A stretch of DNA of 64,000 nucleotides. It comes from DASPJR01 sp035628505. GTDB taxonomy: Bacteria; Planctomycetota; SZUA-567; H5-PLA8. Below the pieces are notes generated by a model, which saw only the letters and a program-made list of their open reading frames with translations, was not told the DNA's origin and made no database searches. A program made the position numbers and the translations under genes. The stretch is taken from positions 1 to 64,000 of the forward strand of contig DASPJR010000225.1 in NCBI GenBank assembly GCA_035628505.1, in the 5' to 3' direction. Below, one piece after another: positions 16,308-23,767 of the stretch. Numbering within the stretch: the first letter of the stretch is position 1; the number at the start of each line of letters is the position of its first letter.

Positions 16308-18950
16308 CTACTTGATCTGCAGCAGCTCTTTTTCCGTCCACTGGTCTTCGCGCTTGCCGACCTCTTCGCGGATTTTCTTAATCGTCTCGGGCTCGACGGG
16401 CGAAGCCTCGTGTTCCCACTCGCGGCGGATGTACGTGAGAATCGCGGCAACGGTGTTGTCGTCGAGCGTCGGGAGGCCGGGCATTTCCATGTTCCATGTC
16501 TTGCCGTGAACAGTCACCGGTCCGCGGAGACCGTTGATCACAATACGCGCCAGGCGGCCTTCCGATCCAAGTGCGAACGGCGAATCGATCAGCGGCGGCG
16601 CCTTGCCTTCTTCGCCCATTCCGTTGGGCTGGTGGCAGGCGGCACAGATCAGCGTGTAATGCTTCTTGCCGAGCTCAAAGCGTTCCTGCTGCGCGGCGGT
16701 CAGCGCCGGCGGCGGCACGTGCGGCTTGGTGCCGGGCTTGCCATTCCAGACGATAAAGTTCGAGACGGCCTTGGCGCGCTCGGCCACTTTCTTGTCGCTC
16801 GAAGCCAGCAGCTTGGCCAGTCCCGGCGGTTCGGCGTTGCCGACCTTGATGTCGCGAATGCGCAGCGGAACGCCCTTGGCATCCTTCTTGTCCTTGCCGC
16901 CACTGCCCGCGCCGATTTCGAGCATGGCGGCCTGCTGCGCCGGCGGCTGAGCCGCGATGATATCCAGCAGCTTGACGACGCGCGCGCCGCGGCCTTCGGC
17001 GAAGACGGCCTTGGCCAGCCCGCCCAGCAGCTTATCTGCGTTCGGTGCTTTATCGTCGGCGACGATCGTCTCGATCATTTCAAGCTCGCGCCCGCCCAGG
17101 CTGCTCTGCACCGCCTCGGCCAGGATAGTGTTCGAACCGCTGGAGAGCAGCAGCTTCTGGAGAACCGCCGTTGCGCGCGCGTCGCTCGTGCCGCCCAGCG
17201 TGAACGCCAGCTGCACCTGCACCTGGGGGTCGGAATCGTTCGCGAGTTCAAGGATCTTGGGCAGTAGATCGGCAATCAGTTGCGTGCCGAAGAAGACTTC
17301 ACTCACGCGAATGGCCGTCGCGCGTACTTTCGCGTCCTTGTCCGCCAGCGCGGCGGTCACGACCGGGGGGGTGAGCTTCTCCATTCCTTCGAGCGTCCAG
17401 AGCGCGTGGATCTTCGACACGGGATTGGAGCCTTCAGTCACCAGTTTTTTGAGCTCAGGGAGAGCCGTCTTGTCGTTGCGTTCAACGAGCAGGCGCTGAG
17501 CCGTGTCCCGTGTCCAGCCGTTGGGGCTGCTCAGCTGCGCGACGAGCTCGACGGCAGTCATCTTGGACATTTTCTGTACCGGCAGCGGTGTCTTGCCCTC
17601 GCCGACCACGCGATAAATACGGCCGAGCCCGAGATGCTTATCGAGTCCGCGTTCCAGGATCTGCTTGCGCAGATACGTTGTGACGAAAACTTTGTGCTGC
17701 AGGATGCCGCGGTAGAGATCGACGATGTACAGCGCGCCGTCCGGTCCCGTGTACGTGTTCACCGGTCGGAAGCGTTCATCCGTTGACGTGAGGAACTCCG
17801 TCTTTTCATAAACGTTTTTCGCGACCAGAGAGAGACCGTCCTCGCTGACTGTCACCCGCTTGATCATGTTCGCGGACGGCTCGGGCAGGAACGCATTGCC
17901 GATGCAGTCGTCCGGCAGCGCCGTGCCGCGGAAGATGCTGATTCCACACGTGGCGGTGCAGGTCGCCAGCGTGCTGTCCTCGCGCAGCTGGCCGGAACGG
18001 TAGCCGCGGTTGACACCCGGATTCGGGCGGCCTGGCCAGGTGGACTGGTCTTTCATGATCTGGACGTTGACGCCCGCAGTGCCTTTGAAGTTTGCGTTGC
18101 GCCCGTAGTAGTGCGTCGGGATGAGATCGCCGCGCAGGAAATCGCTGTTCGTGTTGTAGAACATGCGTCCGAAACTGTCCTGCGTGATGCCCCACTGTCC
18201 GCGGCCATTGGTGCGCTCGCGCAAGAAGTATTCGGCCGTGCCCGGAACGCCTTTGAGCGGCGGCAGCGAGGACGGATTGCCGGGCGCGGGCATGGTTGGC
18301 ACGCCGCCATCGGGAACGCGGTACATGGGACGGAAACGGCTGGTGCAGCCGGCGCTGTAGATCCAGTTGTCCAGCCCGCTGAGAAGGCCATTGGCGGTGT
18401 GCTCGGGATTGGCGGCCGGGCCATAATCACTGGCGATCAGCGTTTTCTCGTCGCACTTGCCGTCCCCGTTCGTGTCGCGGCATAGAAACAATTGCGGCTG
18501 CACGGCAGGCGGAACGACATGCGCCACCAGCACGCCTCCTTTGACGAAGCCGATGGCGCGCGGAAGATTGATGCCGTCGAGGAACTCCGTGCGCTTATCC
18601 ATTTTGCCATTGCCATCGGTATCCTCCAGGATGGCAATGCTGCCGATGTTCTCGTCTTCCCCTGTGCCGTCCACGTTGGGCATGTAGCTGCGGAATTCGG
18701 CGACCCAGATGCGGCCGTCTTCGTCGAAGGCAATCGCAACCGGATCGTGAATGAGCGGCTCAGACGCAACCAGCTCAAGACGGAAGCCGTTCTGGAGCTT
18801 AAAACTTTTGAGCGCCTCGTCAGGCGATAGCGGCGGCGAGGGCGGCAGCGTTATTTTTGGCGGCGGCTGTTCTTCGCCGGGCTTGTCTCCACCGGCCCAG
18901 GCCGGCAGCGAAAGTGTCAAAACGCAGAGGAGAAGAAGAGTGTTTTTCAT
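16308..18950 (-). CDS. PVC-type membrane-bound dehydrogenase, compact form with class I cytochrome c
   Basis: An 880-residue exported protein: signal peptide (LLLLCVLTLSLPAWAGG), propeller-type dehydrogenase region (about 50-450; EPLIHDPVAIAFDEDGRIWV), HEAT-like repeats (about 470-670), and a C-terminal cytochrome c with CAACHQPNGMGEEG (CxxCH at 769-773) and a late Met-containing segment (WNMEMPGLPTL) that can supply the axial ligand. The cytochrome type differs from the haem domain of the other two dehydrogenases in this window, so this is a separate subfamily. It is the first of two minus-strand genes with the sialate esterase downstream, but the repeat-filled 274-bp gap argues against a tight operon. 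Confidence 0.87.
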   Translation of the reverse strand: MKNTLLLLCVLTLSLPAWAGGDKPGEEQPPPKITLPPSPPLSPDEALKSFKLQNGFRLELVASEPLIHDPVAIAFDEDGRIWVAEFRSYMPNVDGTGEDENIGSIAILEDTDGNGKMDKRTEFLDGINLPRAIGFVKGGVLVAHVVPPAVQPQLFLCRDTNGDGKCDEKTLIASDYGPAANPEHTANGLLSGLDNWIYSAGCTSRFRPMYRVPDGGVPTMPAPGNPSSLPPLKGVPGTAEYFLRERTNGRGQWGITQDSFGRMFYNTNSDFLRGDLIPTHYYGRNANFKGTAGVNVQIMKDQSTWPGRPNPGVNRGYRSGQLREDSTLATCTATCGISIFRGTALPDDCIGNAFLPEPSANMIKRVTVSEDGLSLVAKNVYEKTEFLTSTDERFRPVNTYTGPDGALYIVDLYRGILQHKVFVTTYLRKQILERGLDKHLGLGRIYRVVGEGKTPLPVQKMSKMTAVELVAQLSSPNGWTRDTAQRLLVERNDKTALPELKKLVTEGSNPVSKIHALWTLEGMEKLTPPVVTAALADKDAKVRATAIRVSEVFFGTQLIADLLPKILELANDSDPQVQVQLAFTLGGTSDARATAVLQKLLLSSGSNTILAEAVQSSLGGRELEMIETIVADDKAPNADKLLGGLAKAVFAEGRGARVVKLLDIIAAQPPAQQAAMLEIGAGSGGKDKKDAKGVPLRIRDIKVGNAEPPGLAKLLASSDKKVAERAKAVSNFIVWNGKPGTKPHVPPPALTAAQQERFELGKKHYTLICAACHQPNGMGEEGKAPPLIDSPFALGSEGRLARIVINGLRGPVTVHGKTWNMEMPGLPTLDDNTVAAILTYIRREWEHEASPVEPETIKKIREEVGKREDQWTEKELLQIK

Positions 18951-19154
18951 GGTGCTGAAGAGTACACCGCCTCGAGTTAATTGACAGCCCCTGAAAGCGG
19001 CCTGATCTAAGGGAACGAAAGCAGCAAAGTTTCGTTTCGAAACCCTATCGACGGAAGTGCCTGCTTTCGTCTAAGTGACTGTGGCAGAGCGAATTTATTC
19101 ATTTTTGCAGTGAAATTGGCAGATTACGCCGCCTTCAGGAATTACAGTCTGGCC

Positions 19155-19484
19155 ATGCACTGGTTCTGGCTTCTACTGCTGCTTCCCGTCGCGTTGTTTG
19201 TGGCGCTCGTGCTACTGAGCTTCGTCTGGAGCATTTTTGTCACGCACAGCGAGCGCAAGCGCGCTATCACAGCGAAGATTGCCGCAGGCGAAGACTGGTG
19301 CGAGCGCTGTGTGGATGTGAACGTACTGAACGTAATGGATCTTGAACAGGTCAGCGACGAAGGGTTCGGCAGAGTGTTTCGCTGCCCGCGCTGCGGCAGG
19401 AAGTACTACTTCAACGAAATCGCCTTCGGAGGCGGCAGAGTCAGCGAGATCAAAGACGAGTCAGCGAAAAGTCCTGAGGGTTGA
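19155..19484 (+). CDS. Small membrane-anchored zinc-ribbon-like protein
   Basis: Function not recognised. From ATG 19155 the 109-residue product has one strong N-terminal membrane segment (WFWLLLLLPVALFVALVLLSFVW), then a soluble part with two Cys pairs, DWCERC and RCPRCGRKYY, which resemble a zinc ribbon or rubredoxin-like knuckle. A GTG at 19110 would add 15 residues; neither start has a good ribosome-binding site. The gene stops 2 bp before the convergent PIN-like toxin gene. Confidence 0.6.
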   Translation: MHWFWLLLLLPVALFVALVLLSFVWSIFVTHSERKRAITAKIAAGEDWCERCVDVNVLNVMDLEQVSDEGFGRVFRCPRCGRKYYFNEIAFGGGRVSEIKDESAKSPEG

Positions 19485-19486
19485 AC

Positions 19487-19927
19487 TTAACAGAGTTCAA
19501 CAATCCCACTTCGAGAAATTCTGGCGATAAATGGGGGCGGCTGCTTGAGTGCGAGGTCTAGCATTTTCGGCACACACTTTGAAAACAATTCTGCCATTTC
19601 CTCACCTCGCAAGTTGCCTGCAGTTAAAACGAACGATCGAACATTAGCAGATAGCAGCGCTTTTCGTTCGATTTCGCGATGTCGAATTTTCTTGTCTCGT
19701 GTGAGCACGACCCACTTATTCTTGCCTGCTATAGTAAGCCAATCTTCATCTCGTGCTCCAATCGCAACATTACCCGCATGGGAACGAACATGCACTCCAG
19801 CCTCATTCAAAGCTGCCACGACACGCTTGCCCAGACACTCGTCGACGAAAAAGACAAGATCTTCAGGCCGCTCGTATTGGGAACTCGTATCGTAGAGCGT
19901 CTTCGATTTGAGCCGCCGTGCACCCAT
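19487..19927 (-). CDS. PIN-like toxin (VapC45/DUF5615-like)
   Basis: A 146-residue putative ribonuclease toxin with the PIN-like acidic residues spread as expected: LVFFVDECLGK (Asp), GARDEDWLT (Asp/Glu) and VVLTRDKKIR (Asp). Proteins of this type pair with DUF433 antitoxins, and just such a gene lies immediately upstream, overlapping by 65 bp in another frame. The ATG at 19927 gives the overlap; a start nearer the domain would still overlap. Lower local GC than the flanks suggests it arrived by transfer. The alternative is a solitary PIN-like protein of unknown role. Confidence 0.78.
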   Translation of the reverse strand: MGARRLKSKTLYDTSSQYERPEDLVFFVDECLGKRVVAALNEAGVHVRSHAGNVAIGARDEDWLTIAGKNKWVVLTRDKKIRHREIERKALLSANVRSFVLTAGNLRGEEMAELFSKCVPKMLDLALKQPPPFIARISRSGIVELC

Positions 19928-20540
19928 AATCCTCCATTAGATCGGATATGGAGTCACCCGCTTTGTACCGTTCACCTATAACGCTCGTCGGAATTCGCGT
20001 TCCCGCCAGGCATGGCTGACCAAATAAGATTTGAGGGTCGATGCTCACGGATTGTCTGTTGTCATCAACCCGGCTGCTGATTCGAGGGTAAAGACGAACC
20101 GGCAAACCTTTCTTGTCTCGAACGACTCGCTTCAGGTAGCGGGACATTACTTCTGACATCGCCAACTGGCCAGCGTTGGAGATATCCACGATCTCTCCGT
20201 ACTTCTTAATGAATACGTTGTGTCCGTCCGTGAAAAACTTCTGATCAGCGAGCGGGTGATCTGTATTAAATCGATCGCGCAAATAGCGAATGGCTTTGCG
20301 TACCGCCGGCAGGCGAACTCCATAGTCTTTCAGTGCGCTTAAATTGTAAATCTCGACAAGATTGCGAAAAGAGAGAATACGCGACTCCTGTGAATCGACC
20401 AGTATTACTGATTCAAAACCTGGCTGACCCGAAACCCAGGCATTGACCGTTGACCTCGGTAACCCAAGATGGTGCGCTGTCTCCGATACTGAATAAATCG
20501 GAAGCTCAATGGGTGATTTGTTGCCGTAAATAGACGCCAT
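19863..20540 (-). CDS. DUF433 antitoxin with N-terminal HTH
   Basis: A 225-residue protein. Its C-terminus is a DUF433 domain (SIDPQILFGQPCLAGTRIPT, then VIGERYKAGDSISDLMEDYG). Its N-terminus contains a MerR-like helix-turn-helix (YSVSETAHHLGLPRSTVNAW). This is the long, VapB45-like antitoxin form: the N-terminal part should bind the promoter and the C-terminal part the toxin. It overlaps the downstream PIN-like gene by 65 bp, so translation is likely coupled. The ATG at 20540 begins MASIYGN; an in-frame GTG at 20588 is possible but adds an unlikely leader. Confidence 0.78.
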   Translation of the reverse strand: MASIYGNKSPIELPIYSVSETAHHLGLPRSTVNAWVSGQPGFESVILVDSQESRILSFRNLVEIYNLSALKDYGVRLPAVRKAIRYLRDRFNTDHPLADQKFFTDGHNVFIKKYGEIVDISNAGQLAMSEVMSRYLKRVVRDKKGLPVRLYPRISSRVDDNRQSVSIDPQILFGQPCLAGTRIPTSVIGERYKAGDSISDLMEDYGCTAAQIEDALRYEFPIRAA

Positions 20541-20597
20541 AGCAAGTAGTTTAACTCCATCGTTCGTTGTCACGCAAGGTGGCACCACATTTTATTT

Positions 20598-21392
20598 TCA
20601 GATCAGGCACTTCTCGAAAAACAGCAGCGTATCCAAGAGATGTTCCTGCCAGTACGGCCAGGTGTGCGCGCCGCTGAATTCGTCGTACGTGTGCGGCACC
20701 CCGGCGGCTTCGAGGTCGCGGTGCAGTTTGCGGTTTGCGTCGAGAAGAATATCGTCGCGGCCGCAGTCGAAGCGCAATGGCGGAAGTTTCTGTTTGTTCG
20801 CAATCAGCCAGCGCGTGGCGCACTGTTCTTCGGGCGAGCTCGGCCCGTAGCTCGCCAGCGGCTCTTCGACAAAATGCTTAAGCTGCTCCAGCTGCGTGAT
20901 TGACGAATGGCCGGAAATCCCGCGGAAGCGATCCGGATATTTTCCACCCAGCCGCAGCGCCCCGTAACCGCCCATCGACAGGCCGGAGATGAAAAAGGTC
21001 TTCGGATCTGCATTCGGCGCCGCTTCGCACGCGGCGGCGGGAACATCGTCGATAATCCAGCGTTCGTAATCGGCGCTCGCGTGTGGCAGATAGCCGCTGC
21101 CGTCGCCCCAGAGGCCGTCGGACGGCATCGCCAGCACCATCGGGCGGATACGCTTTTGCTGAATGAGCTTCAGCGCGGTCGCGTGCGCGCCTCCTTTATA
21201 GGCCCATGCCCAGTGGCTGCCATAGACGCCGTGAAGCAGGATGACGATCGGCAGCTTCTGCTTATCGCAGCCGGGCGGCACGAAGACGCTGAGATCGCCG
21301 CGCCCTTTCAGGTTCGTGCTTTTGACCGTGACGTGGCGCAGATGATCGCGTTCATAGAACGGATCGGAAACTTCAACTGTGCGGAATGCCAT
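20598..21392 (-). CDS. Alpha/beta hydrolase, esterase D / S-formylglutathione hydrolase-like
   Basis: A 264-residue serine esterase. The nucleophile elbow is GLSMGGYGALRLG, the acid is in FDCGRDDILLDAN, and the base in FSGAHTWPYW; HGVYGSHWAW supplies the oxyanion strand. It is closest to the tributyrin esterase/esterase D family, which deacylates short-chain esters. No signal peptide is visible, so it is probably cytoplasmic. ATG 21392 is preferred to the GTG at 21407. No glutathione or formaldehyde genes are near, so a role in formaldehyde detoxification is not supported. Confidence 0.85.
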   Translation of the reverse strand: MAFRTVEVSDPFYERDHLRHVTVKSTNLKGRGDLSVFVPPGCDKQKLPIVILLHGVYGSHWAWAYKGGAHATALKLIQQKRIRPMVLAMPSDGLWGDGSGYLPHASADYERWIIDDVPAAACEAAPNADPKTFFISGLSMGGYGALRLGGKYPDRFRGISGHSSITQLEQLKHFVEEPLASYGPSSPEEQCATRWLIANKQKLPPLRFDCGRDDILLDANRKLHRDLEAAGVPHTYDEFSGAHTWPYWQEHLLDTLLFFEKCLI

Positions 21393-21434
21393 GCCAGCAG
21401 TCTGCACGCCTTCTGCCCGCGCCGCAAGTGCCTC

Positions 21435-21600
21435 GTGCTGTGCTGGGACCGCCGGCGTCTCGCCGGCCCGAATACGACTTCAACACGGAGGACACGAGAC
21501 GGGGAATCCCTCGTCGCTAGTGGAAGCGAGCGGTTTCCCCTCACCCCGCGTTCGCTGCGCTCACGTCGGCCCTCTCCCTCTGGAGAGGGGACACACGCGC
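21435..21600. repeat. Repeat-rich spacer between esterase and hisF
   Basis: It contains a gaccgccggcgtctcgccgg hairpin near 21450 and a partial CCCTCTCC element (21536-21590: cccctcacc...cctctccctctggagagggg). No gene is visible. The divergent promoters of the esterase and hisF must lie in or beside it. Confidence 0.6.
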
Positions 21601-21655
21601 CGGCGCTCGGCTCCCCTGCTTGCGCCAAGTGCAGAAAAGAGTTATGCATAAGGCC

Positions 21656-22429
21656 ATGCTCACGAAGCGTCTCATTCCGTGTCTGGATGTCAAAAACGGT
21701 CGCGTGGTCAAAGGCGTCAACTTTGAAGGCCTGCGCGATGCCGGCGATCCGGTGGAAGTCGCCGCGCGTTACGACAAACAGGGCGCGGACGAACTCTGCT
21801 TCCTGGATATCACCGCCAGCCACGAAGGCCGCGGAACGATCATCGACGTGGTCAACCGCACCGCTGAACAGTGTTTCTGTCCGCTAACCGTCGGCGGCGG
21901 CATTCGCACGGTCGAAGACATCCGCACATTGCTGCGCGCCGGCGCGGACAAGGTTTCGATCAATTCCTCGGCGATCAAAGATCCGGATTTGCTCTCGAAG
22001 GGCGCAAACGCATTTGGCGCGCAGTGCATTGTCCTCGCGATCGACGCCAAGCGTGTCAAGAATTCAGACGGCAAGCCTGCCTGGCACGTTTACATCCATG
22101 GCGGGCGCATCGACACTGGACGTGATGCAATCGAATGGGCGCGTGAAGGCGTGCAGCGCGGCGCCGGAGAAATTCTCTTAACCAGCATGGATGCCGACGG
22201 CACGAAGGCGGGATACGATCTGGAACTGACGCGGACGCTCTCCGAAGCGGTCAACGTTCCGGTGATTGCCTCCGGCGGCGCGGGAAATCTCGATCATGTT
22301 TATGACGCGCTGACGACGGGAAAAGCCGACGCGGCGCTTGCCGCGAGCATCTTTCATTACGGCACGTACACGGTGCAGACGGCGAAAGACTTTTTGAAGC
22401 AGAAGGGCGTGGCAGTTCGGCTGACGTAA
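21656..22429 (+). CDS. hisF: Imidazole glycerol phosphate synthase cyclase subunit HisF
   Basis: TIM-barrel cyclase that, with HisH, converts PRFAR plus ammonia to IGP and AICAR in histidine synthesis. The sequence starts MLTKRLIPCLDVKNGRVVKG with the catalytic Asp in CLDV, then FLDITAS, VGGGIRTVEDIRTLLRAGADKVSINSS, the second catalytic Asp in TSMDADGTKAGYD, and IASGGAG phosphate-binding loops. The 257-residue length is normal. ATG 21656 matches the family start; MHK at 21644 is an alternative. No other his gene adjoins it; a scattered his pathway is common in such genomes. Confidence 0.97.
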   Translation: MLTKRLIPCLDVKNGRVVKGVNFEGLRDAGDPVEVAARYDKQGADELCFLDITASHEGRGTIIDVVNRTAEQCFCPLTVGGGIRTVEDIRTLLRAGADKVSINSSAIKDPDLLSKGANAFGAQCIVLAIDAKRVKNSDGKPAWHVYIHGGRIDTGRDAIEWAREGVQRGAGEILLTSMDADGTKAGYDLELTRTLSEAVNVPVIASGGAGNLDHVYDALTTGKADAALAASIFHYGTYTVQTAKDFLKQKGVAVRLT

Positions 22430-22459
22430 AAAATTTAACGGCATATGTGGAGGCCATCG

Positions 22460-23626
22460 ATGAGCGACGCAGAAGTCATTCAACCGGGAGCGGCAGGCGC
22501 TGCGAGCCCGACGGTTCCGGCCGCCGTGGCGCAGCCGAAGGAAATCGACAAGCTCTTTACGGCTGCCTGGAAGAACAACGCGAGCGATATTCACATTAAG
22601 GTGGGCGAACCGCCGCTGTTCCGCGTGAAAGGATCGCTGGTCCGCGCGAAAGTTCCGCCGCTCACGTATGACCAGGTGAAGGCCATGTTCGCCGAGATCA
22701 TGTCTGAAAAGGAACGCAAGGAACTCGCCGAACTCGGCGGCGCGGACTTCGCTTATTCAGTCAAAGGCGTGGGCCGCTTCCGCGTGAACATTTTTAAGCA
22801 GCGCGGATCGCTCTCGTTGGCCGCGCGCGCGGTGAAGACAGAAATCCCCACGATGGAGCAGCTCAACCTGCCGCCGGGCGTGAAGGTGATTCCGACGTAC
22901 GAAAGCGGGCTGGTGCTCGTCGCGGGCGTCACCGGCTCGGGTAAATCGACCTCGCTAGCGGCGATTCTGCAGGTGATCAATACGACCGAGCGCGTGCATA
23001 TCGTCACGATCGAAAACCCGATCGAATACCTCTACACCGATCAGCTTTCGATCATCAATCAGCGCGAAGTCGGCATTGATCTGCCGGACTTCGCCAACGG
23101 CCTGCGCCACGTGCTGCGACAGGATCCGGACGTCATCCTCGTCGGCGAAATGCGCGATGCCGAGACATTCGAATCGGCGCTGATGTCGGCCGAAACGGGA
23201 CATCTGGTCTTCGGAACGATTCACTCCGGCTCCGCCGCGCAGACGATCGGCCGCGTGCTCGATTATTTCCCGGTCGAGCGCCACAACCAGATCCGCCAGC
23301 TCCTGTACTTCAATCTCCGCGCCGTAATGGTGCAGAAGCTCCTGAAAGGCCTGCGCCCGGATATCCCGCGCGTGCCGGCCATCGAGCTGATGCTCGTCAA
23401 TCCGCTGATCAAGAAACTGATTTATGAAAACGAAGACAAAAAGATCCCGGAAGTAATCCGCGCCAGCCGCCAGGAAGGCATGCAGGACTTTAACCAGTCG
23501 CTCTGCGACCTGGTCAAACGCGGCCTGGTTGCCGAGCAGACTGCGCTCGAAGCATCGCCGAACGCGGAGCAGCTCGCGATGAACTTGAAAGGCATTCAGT
23601 TCTCAGCCGGATCGATCTCGGGCTGA
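22460..23626 (+). CDS. pilT: Type IV pilus twitching motility ATPase, PilT/PilU family
   Basis: Secretion-type ATPase expected to drive pilus retraction. About 388 residues: an N-terminal PAS-like domain (SDIHIKVGEPPLFRVKG), Walker A VTGSGKSTSLAA, acidic HIVTIENPIEYL, Walker B DPDVILVGEMRD, and the His box ETGHLVFGTIHSG. The ATG at 22460 is fixed by TGGAGG 6 bases upstream; the in-frame ATG at 22445 precedes that site. An Ala/Pro-rich linker of about 30 residues precedes the first domain. PilT versus PilU cannot be settled, because the AIRNLIRE motif of PilT is replaced by a diverged NPLIKKLIYENE. Confidence 0.88.
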   Translation: MSDAEVIQPGAAGAASPTVPAAVAQPKEIDKLFTAAWKNNASDIHIKVGEPPLFRVKGSLVRAKVPPLTYDQVKAMFAEIMSEKERKELAELGGADFAYSVKGVGRFRVNIFKQRGSLSLAARAVKTEIPTMEQLNLPPGVKVIPTYESGLVLVAGVTGSGKSTSLAAILQVINTTERVHIVTIENPIEYLYTDQLSIINQREVGIDLPDFANGLRHVLRQDPDVILVGEMRDAETFESALMSAETGHLVFGTIHSGSAAQTIGRVLDYFPVERHNQIRQLLYFNLRAVMVQKLLKGLRPDIPRVPAIELMLVNPLIKKLIYENEDKKIPEVIRASRQEGMQDFNQSLCDLVKRGLVAEQTALEASPNAEQLAMNLKGIQFSAGSISG

Positions 23627-23655
23627 GTTGCCGCGTATATACTATGGAGTCGCAG

Positions 23656-23682
23656 GCGGCCCGGACTTTTTCTCCGGGCCGC
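23656..23682 (+). terminator. Hairpin downstream of pilT-like gene
   Basis: A perfect 10-bp GC-rich stem (gcggcccgga/tccgggccgc) with a cttttttc-type loop lies 30 bp after the pilT stop. The following T-content is modest, so termination may be partial. Confidence 0.6.
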
Positions 23683-23767
23683 TCGCTTTCAACACTAAAG
23701 GACCGCGCCCATCGACACGCCGATACAGAACACGCCGCCTGAAGCCCCGCGCCTGTCGCGCGCGCAG

